64,000 nucleotides of DNA, taken from positions 1 to 64,000 of the forward strand of contig JAAXHO010000067.1 of assembly GCA_012270795.1 (NCBI GenBank). Direction: 5' to 3'. The number at the start of each line of letters is the position of its first letter. Positions within the stretch are counted from its first letter, which is position 1. Below the pieces are notes generated by a model, which made no database searches, was not told where the DNA came from, and saw nothing but the letters and a program-made list of their open reading frames with translations. Shown piece after piece: positions 29,449-37,238 of this stretch. This stretch comes from Candidatus Poribacteria bacterium (GTDB lineage: Bacteria > Poribacteria > WGA-4E > WGA-3G). The position numbers and the translations under genes were made by a program.

Positions 29449-29604
29449 ATACCAATTCAAATTAATATTGTCCCATTAAGGAATTCCACTTTTATTGCTG
29501 GTTAGGGTACCTCTCTTCGGTAGGAGCGACCTCCCGGTCGCGACCTGGAGGTCGCTCCTACCAGAACATTTTGACAAATGGCATCTTATTTTTAGAAATG
29601 GTAT
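29449..29604. mobile_element. 156-bp miniature inverted-repeat element, copy 2
   Basis: Nearly identical to the copy at 28355-28511 over its whole length, with terminal ATACCAATTC and GAAATGGTAT. The central palindrome at 29519-29562 has one arm mismatch (CCTGG for CCGGG). It lies 25 bp before the DNA methyltransferase start. Confidence 0.75.
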
Positions 29605-29629
29605 TAGCCTTAGTTGAAGGAGTACGTGA

Positions 29630-30694
29630 ATGTCCTATACTGATGATAATTTACCAATTGACCAAATATTGTGTGGGGATAATCTGGAACTTATCCAGCA
29701 ATTACCTGATAGTAGTATTCAATTAGTAATTACGTCACCTCCCTATTTTCAGCAGCGTGATTATGGAGATGGGATGGGCAATGAAACAAATGTTAATGAG
29801 TACATTGATAAGTTAATTTGCCTTTTTCGCGAATGTGTACGTGTGGTGAGAGATGATGGTAATATAGTTTTCAATATAGGTGACAAGTACCAGGAAAGTA
29901 ATTTACTTCTCGTTCCATATCGTTTCGCTCTTGCAGCAACAGAAACAGGATTAGTTAAACTTGTAAATGAAATTACGTGGGTTAAAAAGAATCCGACACC
30001 ACGTCAGTTTAGTCGACGTCTTGTTAGCAGTACTGAGCCATTCTTTCATTTTGTAAAAACAGATAAATACTTTTACAACCCAAAAGCATTCTTAGCAAAA
30101 TCCAACTCGCCGATCCCACCTAAGAAAAAAAATGGTACTAATATTGGGAAACGGTATTATGAACTTATTGATGAATCAGACCTAACTGAAGAAGAGAAAT
30201 TAGTAGCCAGATTAGAACTATCAGATGTAATTCAAGAAGTAAAAAGTGGAAAAATACAGAGTTTTCGGATGAAAATTCGAGGTATCCATGCTGCCCCATT
30301 CGGTGGGCAGGAAGGAGGTCGTACATCACAACTAAAAAATAAAGGGTTTACAATCATTCGGATACATGGAAATAAACTAAAAAGAGACGTAATTAAGATG
30401 GATGATTTAATTGAAACACATGATGTGATTGAGACACCTGTTGCTACACTTAAAGGGAATAAACACCCAGCAATCTATCCAGTAGAAGTCGTGGAGGAAT
30501 TTTTGCATCTATTGACACCTTCGGGGGCATTGGTTCTTGATCCGTTCATGGGTTCTGGATCGACCGCTGTTGCATGTAAAAACCTTGGTAGACATTACAT
30601 CGGATATGATATCAATGCTAAATACTGTGAATATGCGCGGCAGCGTGTTAATGATACCCCAATCATACCAAAGCTTTTGTTTGAAAACATATAA
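29630..30694 (+). CDS. Orphan DNA methyltransferase (beta-type, TSPPY)
   Basis: S-adenosylmethionine-dependent DNA methyltransferase of 354 residues in which the catalytic motif IV (ITSPPYFQQRDYG, about residue 34-46) precedes the cofactor motif I (LDPFMGSGSTAVA, near residue 303-315), the beta-class order. SPPY favours N4-cytosine methylation, though some N6-adenine enzymes share it. The central region (WVKKNPTPRQFSRR, HPAIYPVEV) is typical. Recognition sequence unknown. No restriction endonuclease is adjacent, so it is an orphan. It is bracketed by two copies of a miniature element. The stop codon TAATG overlaps the start of the next gene. Confidence 0.9.
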   Translation: MSYTDDNLPIDQILCGDNLELIQQLPDSSIQLVITSPPYFQQRDYGDGMGNETNVNEYIDKLICLFRECVRVVRDDGNIVFNIGDKYQESNLLLVPYRFALAATETGLVKLVNEITWVKKNPTPRQFSRRLVSSTEPFFHFVKTDKYFYNPKAFLAKSNSPIPPKKKNGTNIGKRYYELIDESDLTEEEKLVARLELSDVIQEVKSGKIQSFRMKIRGIHAAPFGGQEGGRTSQLKNKGFTIIRIHGNKLKRDVIKMDDLIETHDVIETPVATLKGNKHPAIYPVEVVEEFLHLLTPSGALVLDPFMGSGSTAVACKNLGRHYIGYDINAKYCEYARQRVNDTPIIPKLLFENI

Positions 30695-31644
30695 TGGTAG
30701 TACTATACATATTACACCACATGGCACAATACACAACCCCATCTACTGAAGAACTTTCGGATATAGTATCATATTATACAATCGGGACTCCGCTCACGTG
30801 TGAGCCACTATCGGGTGGGTTTGGAAACAGTAATTTTAAATTGACAACGACAGATGGCACATATCTTTTAAAAATATGCGATGAGAAAAGTTTTGAAGAA
30901 CTTCAGATACAAGATACGCTCTTGGAACATCTGCGTGAGCATGCCTATCCCACAGTGTATCCAACTATCAAGAAGAATGGTGATGTACTACATATAACAT
31001 CAAAATACTACGTCATGATTTTTCCGTTTTTAGCTGGCAGTCCACCGGAACCATCACCACAAGTCTTATCACAAATTGGTGAAGCGTTAGCAAAGTTGCA
31101 TCGTATTTCTCCACTTGATGTACTCCCAAGTTTCCCGATGGGAATGGCACAAATAAAACCTTTTCTGGATGATGTCCATACTACAGAATTTGCTGCCCAT
31201 CCGTTTGTTATATGGTTACAGTCGGAGCTTGAGTGGATTGTATCTGAATTAGACAAACCACTTCCAACAGGGTTGCTGCACGGAGATTTGTTCTTAGATA
31301 ATACCCTTTTTGACAGGGACCAAATGGTAGCCATACTTGACTTTGAGGAGGGATGTCATGATACATTTCTAATTGATGTTGGCATGACAATTATCGGGTG
31401 TTGTTATTCTGAAGAACATCAGTTGAAGTTAGAATCTCTACACAGTTTTTTAGATGCCTATAACATGTTGCGCCCCTTGACAGATATTGAATGGGACAGT
31501 TTAGATTGCTACGTTTACTATGCAGCAATTGCTATTGCATTCTGGCGGTTTAGACAGTTCAATATACGGTATCCACATACGAATAGAGGCGAATCGTATC
31601 AAGAGATGATGGTCCGCGCTACAAATTGGCAATCTATAAACTAA
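30694..31644 (+). CDS. Homoserine kinase type II-like / APH-fold phosphotransferase
   Basis: 316-residue kinase with the aminoglycoside-phosphotransferase fold. The glycine-rich loop region GGFGNSNFKL, the ATP-lysine strand YLLKI, the catalytic loop LLHGDLFLDNTLF and the metal-binding ILDFEEGCHDTFLIDVG are visible. The overall pattern fits the COG2334 group, which contains ThrB2 homoserine kinase; related enzymes phosphorylate other small molecules, so the substrate is inferred only. The start overlaps the methyltransferase stop by one base, with an alternative ATG at 30721; neither has a clear ribosome binding site. Pairing with a DNA methyltransferase is functionally unexplained. Confidence 0.8.
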   Translation: MVVLYILHHMAQYTTPSTEELSDIVSYYTIGTPLTCEPLSGGFGNSNFKLTTTDGTYLLKICDEKSFEELQIQDTLLEHLREHAYPTVYPTIKKNGDVLHITSKYYVMIFPFLAGSPPEPSPQVLSQIGEALAKLHRISPLDVLPSFPMGMAQIKPFLDDVHTTEFAAHPFVIWLQSELEWIVSELDKPLPTGLLHGDLFLDNTLFDRDQMVAILDFEEGCHDTFLIDVGMTIIGCCYSEEHQLKLESLHSFLDAYNMLRPLTDIEWDSLDCYVYYAAIAIAFWRFRQFNIRYPHTNRGESYQEMMVRATNWQSIN

Positions 31645-31680
31645 TAGTACACAAACCTTGCATCTTTTGAAGGAATAGTA

Positions 31681-31837
31681 ATACCAATTCTAAGAAATAT
31701 TGTCTCATTAAGGAATTCTACTGTTATTGCTGGTTGGGGTACATATCTTCGGTAGGAGCGACCGCCCGGTCGCGACCGGGAGGTCGCTCCTACCAGATTT
31801 CCGCAGCTAATGAGAAATTATATTTTAGAAATGGTAT
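31681..31837. mobile_element. 157-bp miniature inverted-repeat element, copy 3
   Basis: More diverged copy, but with the best terminal repeats: ATACCAATTCTAAGA on the left, TTTTAGAAATGGTAT on the right. The 44-bp core at 31751-31794 has one mismatch between arms (CGCCC against GGGAGG). It fills most of the space between the kinase gene and the ABC-F gene. Confidence 0.75.
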
Positions 31838-31840
31838 AAT
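31832..31840 (+). promoter_or_regulatory. Extended -10 promoter at the edge of the miniature element
   Basis: TGGTATAAT spans the right terminal repeat of the element and the first flanking bases. Transcription would start near 31847, only about 12 nt before the ABC-F ATG, which has no visible ribosome binding site. No -35 match is seen. The element may have supplied this promoter. Confidence 0.4.
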
Positions 31841-31858
31841 TTTTACCCTACAAACAAA

Positions 31859-33595
31859 ATGTCTATAATAACTTTAAGTAACATTACAAAACGTTATGAT
31901 CCGGATATGATTCTGGATGATATTTCAATTGCAATTGCTCCAGGGGACCGTATAGGTTTAATTGGTCGTAACGGATGTGGTAAAACAACCTTACTCAAAA
32001 TAATGTGTGGCATTCTCACCGATTTTAAAGGGGATGTCGTTTTAGCAAAGGGAAGACGAATTGGTTACCTGAGCCAAGAACCTGAGTTAGCGCGCGATTG
32101 TACGCTGCGCCAGGAAATGCTCAAGGTTTTTGAGAAACAACTGGCACTTGAGGATAAAATGCTGATGTTGGTTGAGGAGATGGATACCAAGGATAACCCC
32201 CAACTCATGCAGGAATATGCTTGTATTCAAGAAATGCATGAGCGGCTTGGTGGTTACGATTATGAACATCGGATAAATCGTGTGCTTGGTGGATTAGGTT
32301 TTAGTGAACAGGACTTCAATTTGTCAGTCCGTGTCCTGAGTGGTGGTCAAAAGAGTAGGGCAACATTAGCAAAACTTCTGCTTGAAGAACCAGATTTATT
32401 ACTCTTTGACGAACCAACAAATCACCTTGACATAAACGGAATAGAATGGTTGGAAAACTATCTGAACACCGAATATAAAGGAGCAGTTCTTGTTGTTTCT
32501 CACGATAGGTATTTTTTAGATAAGGTTGTTCGTAAGGTATGGGAACTCGCTGCAAACAAAATACGCATTTATCGTGGTAACTATTCTAAATATTTGGAAG
32601 TCAAGAACATTGAGAAAGTCGTTGATAGTCGCGCATATAAGATGCAACAAGCATTCCTTGCACAAGAGAAAGAGTTTATTGATCGTAATATTGCAGGACA
32701 ACGAACTCGTGAAGCACAAGGAAGACGAAAGAGATTGGAACGTGTGGAGTTAGTTGATAGCCCTCAACCGGACGCACCAACAGTGAAACTTGATTTCACG
32801 CAGGAAACACGTGGTGGAGACGACATTTTACGGTGCCAAAATGTCAGCAAACAGTTCGGTGATAAGGTGTTATTCACGGACTTAAGTTTTGAAGTTAGTC
32901 GTGGGGATGTTGTCGGAATTATCGGACCGAACGGAACAGGAAAAACGACACTCTTCAGAATGATTTTAGGACAGGAAACACCGACTCAGGGTGAGTTGTG
33001 GGTAGGTCCTACCCTTAAGTTCGGATACTATAATCAAGAGTTGGAAGGTCTTAATCCTGAAAACGATGTGCTTGATGAAGTATGGGAACTATGTCCAGAT
33101 TATACACAATTTGAAATACGAAGTTATTTGGCGAAGTTTCTCTTTTCAGGAGATGATGTATTCAGACAGGTTGGAAACTTGAGTGGTGGCGAACAGAGTC
33201 GTATTCAACTGGCAAAATTGCTGTTGCAAAAAGCAAATGTTTTTCTGCTTGATGAGCCAACAAACCACTTGGACATTCCGGCACGAGAAGCACTCGAAAA
33301 CGCACTTGCTGATTATCCAGCAACACTATTTATTATCTCTCATGACCGTTTCCTTTTGAATCGGCTGGCAACGAAACTGCTAATTTTTGATATGACCAGA
33401 CAGGGAACAACCACAAAATTTTTTGAAGGCACTTATGCCGAATATGTAGCAGAACAGCAAAGGAAGGTTCTTGCTGAAAAAGAAATTTCACAGCAACAGG
33501 AAAACTCCCAGAAAGTTACAACAGCAAAACAGGATAAACCTAAATCCAAACGTAGACGTAAAATGAAAGCACAACGTTTGATCGGAAGTAATTAA
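31859..33595 (+). CDS. ABC-F family ATPase
   Basis: Soluble protein of 578 residues with two ABC ATPase domains and no membrane segment, as in EttA/Uup proteins that bind ribosomes and modulate translation or confer antibiotic protection. Domain 1 has GRNGCGKTTLLK, VLSGGQKSR and LLFDEPTNHLD; domain 2 has GPNGTGKTTLF, NLSGGEQSR and FLLDEPTNHLD. The linker between them (about 240-300) is helical and charged, the P-site tRNA interaction motif of the family. The C-terminus is a lysine/arginine-rich tail (KPKSKRRRKMK) suited to RNA binding. The subfamily cannot be fixed by eye. It stands alone downstream of a miniature element. Confidence 0.94.
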   Translation: MSIITLSNITKRYDPDMILDDISIAIAPGDRIGLIGRNGCGKTTLLKIMCGILTDFKGDVVLAKGRRIGYLSQEPELARDCTLRQEMLKVFEKQLALEDKMLMLVEEMDTKDNPQLMQEYACIQEMHERLGGYDYEHRINRVLGGLGFSEQDFNLSVRVLSGGQKSRATLAKLLLEEPDLLLFDEPTNHLDINGIEWLENYLNTEYKGAVLVVSHDRYFLDKVVRKVWELAANKIRIYRGNYSKYLEVKNIEKVVDSRAYKMQQAFLAQEKEFIDRNIAGQRTREAQGRRKRLERVELVDSPQPDAPTVKLDFTQETRGGDDILRCQNVSKQFGDKVLFTDLSFEVSRGDVVGIIGPNGTGKTTLFRMILGQETPTQGELWVGPTLKFGYYNQELEGLNPENDVLDEVWELCPDYTQFEIRSYLAKFLFSGDDVFRQVGNLSGGEQSRIQLAKLLLQKANVFLLDEPTNHLDIPAREALENALADYPATLFIISHDRFLLNRLATKLLIFDMTRQGTTTKFFEGTYAEYVAEQQRKVLAEKEISQQQENSQKVTTAKQDKPKSKRRRKMKAQRLIGSN

Positions 33596-33638
33596 TTACG
33601 TTTTTTGCCAGAAAACAATACGAATTTTACATTTTAAT

Positions 33639-33667
33639 TTGACAACCACCGAGATTAAATATATAAT
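33639..33667 (+). promoter_or_regulatory. Consensus promoter of the MarR-like gene
   Basis: TTGACA at 33639-33644 and TATAAT at 33662-33667 with exactly 17 bp between them. Transcription should start around 33674, inside the palindrome that follows. Confidence 0.8.
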
Positions 33668-33670
33668 TTA

Positions 33671-33684
33671 TGTCGTATACGACA
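33671..33684. promoter_or_regulatory. Palindromic operator TGTCGTATACGACA
   Basis: Perfect 14-bp palindrome placed over the predicted transcription start, 33 bp before the MarR-like ATG. The position fits autorepression by the MarR protein. I saw no second copy in the window. Confidence 0.65.
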
Positions 33685-33717
33685 GAATTTACTTCATATA
33701 TAGGACGTAATTAGAAG

Positions 33718-34596
33718 ATGTCTGATAACCGGGAGTTCAATAAAGAAATTGATGTTGTCATGCGCGTGATGCGTCATGCGCAGGCATCTGTCAAATCAAG
33801 GTTTATACAGGAAGTCGTCCCCAATCGTCTGACAATTGTCCAGTTTAATGCTTTACAACATCTTCATTGGTATGGTCGTGAAAACGGAATGTACGTCAGT
33901 GAGTTAGGTGAGCATTTAGGTCTTGCACACAATACAGTTTCTGGTTTAGTTAGTAGACTTGAACGTCATGGTTGGGTTATTCGTCGTAAATGTGAAGAAG
34001 ATCGTAGGCGTGCTCGTATTCAACTTACTCCGCAATCTGAACAACTTTTCCATGAACAAGTACAACATGCAGCAGAATTTTGGGAGCATACATTTGGTCA
34101 AATGTCTCCCGAAGAACGAAATAACCTGATTGAAAGTCTAACAAGACTGAAACAGGTAATGGCGAAACCGGTGTGGCCGAGTTATGCACAATTGCATCCG
34201 CGTGATGCTGACCGTCTCCGTGAGAAGTTTGAGACAGACATAGATGAACTTGCGCAAGCAAAACTAAAACTCATCGGAATTCGGTTGATACTTGCACGAA
34301 TTGCGGAAAAACGCAATGAACACGAACTTGCGGCTTACCTTAACCAAGCCGCCTCCGAAGAGATCCGCCACACAAATCAGCTGTTTTCTCTACTTGGTCA
34401 TGGAGAACATTTTGACAAACTTCTATCATCGCTTGTTGATGAAGACAAGATAGTATATGAGGAGTTGTTGGCATTGCTTGATGATGCCCCTTGTTCTGAA
34501 GAAGACGAAGAATTAGTTATCCTTCAACAAATGCTAAAAGATAGTCATAGATATAAAAAATGGTTTCACAGAGTTCACAAACAGAAGAATCAGTGA
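33718..34596 (+). CDS. MarR family regulator fused to a rubrerythrin-like domain
   Basis: 292 residues in two parts. Residues about 15-150 form a MarR winged helix: helix-turn-helix LGEHLGLAHNTVSGLVSRLE, then the wing RRKCEEDRRRARIQLT. Residues about 170-290 look like a ferritin/rubrerythrin four-helix bundle: ARIAEKRNEHELAAYLNQAA runs into E214-E215-I-R-H218, the ExxH of helix B, and continues NQLFSLLG as in rubrerythrins. The helix A glutamate expected in a diiron site is not evident, and the last helix reads KDSHRYKKWF, so metal binding may be partial or lost. A consensus promoter and palindromic operator lie just upstream, suggesting autoregulation. I infer a metal, oxidant or redox sensor. 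The next gene is an ECF sigma factor 61 bp away. Confidence 0.8.
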   Translation: MSDNREFNKEIDVVMRVMRHAQASVKSRFIQEVVPNRLTIVQFNALQHLHWYGRENGMYVSELGEHLGLAHNTVSGLVSRLERHGWVIRRKCEEDRRRARIQLTPQSEQLFHEQVQHAAEFWEHTFGQMSPEERNNLIESLTRLKQVMAKPVWPSYAQLHPRDADRLREKFETDIDELAQAKLKLIGIRLILARIAEKRNEHELAAYLNQAASEEIRHTNQLFSLLGHGEHFDKLLSSLVDEDKIVYEELLALLDDAPCSEEDEELVILQQMLKDSHRYKKWFHRVHKQKNQ

Positions 34597-34657
34597 CTTC
34601 AATTTTATCAATGCAAAGCTGAGAAACATTTTCAACCAATAATAAAAAGAGGAGAAC

Positions 34658-35275
34658 ATGCAGTCCCAAAGTCCAGATAGTATTCCACTAACCAGTCATA
34701 AAGATGATGCCCAGTTGATTGAACAATTTCAACAAGGTGATAAGACTGTGTTTGATACACTATTTAACCGTTACCAGAAACGCACTTTTAGATTAGTGCA
34801 GCGTTTCGTTTCGAACCATGAAGATGCTCGTGATATTACGCAAGATGCTTTTATCCGTGCATATCAAGGGCTTGCAGATTTCAAAAGTCAGTGCCAGTTC
34901 TATAGTTGGCTTTACAGAATTACGGTCAATCTTTGTATAGATTTCTTAAGAAAAAAATCACGTTCGGAAGTAATGGTTTACGAAACAGGTGAATCTGATG
35001 AATTGCCGATGGCGAATTTTCCAGATTTGCGTTCAGATTCCCCAGCAAAAGCAGCCGAGAATAAAGAACTTAGAGGACAAATTCGGAAGGCTATCCGCCA
35101 GTTACCTCCGAAACAACGCCAAATTTTCATCCTACGCCACTGGGATGGGTTGTCCCTCAAGGATATAGCAGCTATAGTTGGTAGGTCTGATGGAACAGTC
35201 AAAGCACATCTTTTCCATGCACACCGTAATCTTAGGAAACATCTACTGCCGTACCTCAAAGATGCAGAGGTATAA
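34658..35275 (+). CDS. ECF-type RNA polymerase sigma factor
   Basis: 205-residue extracytoplasmic-function sigma-70 factor. Region 2 spans about residues 25-95 (FNRYQKRTFRLVQRFV, DARDITQDAFIRAYQGL, FYSWLYRITVNLCIDFLRKK). Region 4 spans about 140-195 (LPPKQRQIFILRHWDGLSLK followed by DIAAIVGRSDGTVKAHLFHA). There is no region 3. The sequence is closest to RpoE-like ECF groups. No anti-sigma gene is adjacent; the downstream 950 bp carry no gene. AGAGGAG precedes the ATG. Its position after the MarR-like gene may mean a shared transcript. Confidence 0.94.
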   Translation: MQSQSPDSIPLTSHKDDAQLIEQFQQGDKTVFDTLFNRYQKRTFRLVQRFVSNHEDARDITQDAFIRAYQGLADFKSQCQFYSWLYRITVNLCIDFLRKKSRSEVMVYETGESDELPMANFPDLRSDSPAKAAENKELRGQIRKAIRQLPPKQRQIFILRHWDGLSLKDIAAIVGRSDGTVKAHLFHAHRNLRKHLLPYLKDAEV

Positions 35276-35358
35276 TTATTTTAGTTAGAGTGGGGGTATT
35301 TTCCTCCACTCATGCAAACTTTCTAATGATATGTCTTCGAGTCACTAAAAACATTTAG

Positions 35359-35500
35359 CCCGTTAGTGATGGGGCACCCGCCCCGCATTTTTGGCCGGCA
35401 CTTGAAGTGTCGGTGGATGCAATAGCATCCGTCTCCTACGCTGGATTGATAACCCAGCAAACGAAAGGCCGGATTAGTCACCCGGTCTTTCACTTTGTTC
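35359..35500 (+). ncRNA. Candidate structured region of five consecutive hairpins
   Basis: Five stems in about 120 nt: GGGGC-ACCC-GCCCC (35371-35384); CCGGCACT-TGA-AGTGTCGG (35395-35413); GGATGC-AATA-GCATCC (35415-35430); CTGG/CCAG (35441-35457); and AAAGGCCGG/CCGGTCTTT with a 9-nt loop (35464-35490). The density of stems is far above that of the flanking A+T-rich DNA. The plus-strand frame starting after the TAG at 35356-35358 stays open through all the hairpins but has no convincing start. It could be a small RNA, a terminator array after the sigma gene, or part of a dispersed repeat. Confidence 0.4.
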
Positions 35501-35534
35501 ATTATTACTACTATACTAACCCGAGTTGCTACCT

Positions 35535-35641
35535 ATTATTTGTTGGAGGGGTTTCTAACCCCGATTTCAGATACACAACGTGACAAATCGGGGTTAGAAA
35601 CCCCTCCAACAATAATGCTGGGTGACAATTGAATGCCTCTA
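35535..35641. repeat. Dispersed inverted repeat with TTGGAGGGGTTTC arms
   Basis: Left arm ATTATTTGTTGGAGGGGTTT and onward (35535-35567) pairs with the right arm at 35585-35616, with a short spacer. It is closed by GACAATTGAATGCCTCT at 35625-35641. The preceding AGTTGCTACCTA (from 35523) is also found before the copy at 17465, so these two share a left flank. Confidence 0.65.
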
Positions 35642-35650
35642 ACGAGTGGG

Positions 35651-35917
35651 GGTGTGTAAAGTTTTGTCACTCTTTTTGTCAGAATCACGGATTTCGCGGG
35701 GGCGCGGCGTGCGTTCAGAATCGCGGAATGCGCGGAGAAGATGCCAGCGATTAAACGTTTTGCTTAGGTGCTGGTAATCTTATGCAATAAATGCTAATGC
35801 GGATGGCTTTTCAGTGTCTTCGGCGTACTCCGCTCCCTCCGTGATTCCGCAAACACGCCGCGCCATCCCAAAAATCCGTGATTCTGACAAAGAAAGTGGC
35901 AAAAACTTTACACATCC
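35651..35917. mobile_element. 267-bp element with about 45-bp terminal inverted repeats
   Basis: The left end GGTGTGTAAAGTTTTGTCAC, continuing to TGTCAGAATCACGGAT (35651-35691), is repeated in reverse at 35873-35917 with only a few mismatches. Inner parts contain further short GCGGAAT/CGCGG repeats. No transposase is present. The right end matches that of the unit ending at 17280. Open frames across it appear to be repeat artefacts. Confidence 0.6.
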
Positions 35918-36103
35918 GAACCGTACAAAAAAGGTTGCGTATTTCGTTGAAAGTCTGTATAATTTGAGATACGCAACATAAACAACTCCATTTAATAATA
36001 TACACTGTAAACTGATTGCATATTTCAGAGTTATATATCCTAACAGATAATATAGCATAACGTGAGTTTGATAAATCAAATTTTTGGACTCGACAGAATA
36101 CGC

Positions 36104-36177
36104 CAAATCAACGGTATGAATGCTATAGAGCATTCCCCGTGTGGTATTCCGCATTGGTTAGGAAACCGCACCTAACC
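36104..36177 (+). repeat. Small hairpin repeat, copy 2, plus a second hairpin
   Basis: AAATCAACGGTAT followed by GAATGCT-ATAG-AGCATTC (36118-36135), matching the copy at 100-136. A second stem, GGTTAGG/CCTAACC with an 8-nt loop (36156-36177), follows. Together they end about 30 bp before the msrP -10 element. Confidence 0.45.
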
Positions 36178-36203
36178 GTCGGGAAAAATAAATTCCGTTA
36201 ATT

Positions 36204-36212
36204 TGGTATAAT
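36204..36212 (+). promoter_or_regulatory. Extended -10 of msrP
   Basis: TGGTATAAT at 36204-36212. No -35 match is seen at the right distance. A start near 36219 leaves a leader of about 12 nt that includes AGAGAG. Confidence 0.4.
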
Positions 36213-36230
36213 ATATAAAGAGAGAATCCG

Positions 36231-37193
36231 ATGACGTATATAAAAATTCCGAAGGGATGGGAAATCCCAGAAAATCGTGTAACTCCTGAATCAGTATACA
36301 TTAACCGCAGAAAGTTTATCAAAGATCTCGGTATAGTGGGTGCGGGGGCAATATCTTTGTTCAGTTCAACTGCTTGCGCACAAGACAGCAGGCTATTGAA
36401 ACAGCTTAAACCGTTTCAGGAAAAGACACTTGATGCAGATAAAAACGAAGATTTCACTGTAACCCGACCACTAACTGATGAGATTGACGCAGCGACTTTT
36501 AATAATTTCTATGAATTCACAAGTTCAAAAAGTACTGTCTGGAGAAGGGTAGAAAAGTTTAAAACGCGTCCTTGGGAGATTGAAATATCGGGACTTGTTG
36601 ATAAACCGATGACCATAGATATTGACGATCTCATTAAACAGATGCCACTTGAAGAACGTATCTACCGTTTCCGTTGTGTTGAAACATGGGCGATGGTAGT
36701 GCCTTGGATTGGGTTTCCGATGAAAGCACTGCTTGAGAAAGTTCAACCGAAAACTGAGGCGAAGTATGTGCGAATGGTCACCTTCTTGGATCGAAAGGTG
36801 GCATCTCAACAAAACAATACACGGTTGCCGTGGCCTTATGTTGAAGGACTAACATTAGCAGAAGCCATGAATGACTTGACATTACTGGTTGTCGGTATCT
36901 ATGGACACATCTTACCACCACAACACGGGGCACCTATCAGATTGATTGTCCCGTGGAAATACGGGTTTAAGAGCATCAAATCCATAGTCAGTATTGAATT
37001 GACCGATAAGAAGCCTCGGACTTTTTGGAACGTTCTGATACCACGAGAATACGGTTTTGAAGCAAACGTCAATCCAAACGTTCCACATCCACGTTGGTCA
37101 CAAGCAAGAGAGTGGTTGTTACCTTCACGTGATCGGATGTACCCAACTCAAATTTACAACGGTTACGGTGAATATGTTGCGCATCTTTACTAA
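36231..37193 (+). CDS. msrP: Protein-methionine-sulfoxide reductase catalytic subunit
   Basis: Periplasmic molybdopterin enzyme (formerly YedY) that reduces methionine sulfoxide in envelope proteins. A twin-arginine signal (NRRKFIKDLGIVGAGA, about residues 26-41) is followed by SSTACAQ. The sulfite-oxidase-fold core includes WEIEISGLVDKPM and the molybdenum-ligating C149 in RFRCVETWAMVVPW; GAPIRLIVPWKYGFKSIKS closes the cofactor pocket. The 320-residue length matches the family. The usual membrane haem partner MsrQ is not next to it; a lipoprotein serpin follows after 45 bp. Together with msrA and katG this is a third oxidant-defence gene in the window. Confidence 0.94.
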   Translation: MTYIKIPKGWEIPENRVTPESVYINRRKFIKDLGIVGAGAISLFSSTACAQDSRLLKQLKPFQEKTLDADKNEDFTVTRPLTDEIDAATFNNFYEFTSSKSTVWRRVEKFKTRPWEIEISGLVDKPMTIDIDDLIKQMPLEERIYRFRCVETWAMVVPWIGFPMKALLEKVQPKTEAKYVRMVTFLDRKVASQQNNTRLPWPYVEGLTLAEAMNDLTLLVVGIYGHILPPQHGAPIRLIVPWKYGFKSIKSIVSIELTDKKPRTFWNVLIPREYGFEANVNPNVPHPRWSQAREWLLPSRDRMYPTQIYNGYGEYVAHLY

Positions 37194-37238
37194 ATAATCA
37201 ATCGCAAGTTACCAACAAATACTTAAAAGGTAAAACTC

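Noticed and set aside
28355-31837. Regularly recurring palindromes considered as a CRISPR array
   Set aside because: Copies are 1-2 kb apart with genes between, no short uniform spacers and no cas genes.
35359-35581. Protein-coding reading of the five-hairpin region
   Set aside because: The frame stays open but has no credible start codon or ribosome binding site, and it runs into the next repeat.
35780-36154. 124-codon open frame on the minus strand
   Set aside because: Spans the right end of a repeat element and a hairpin repeat; composition is not protein-like.
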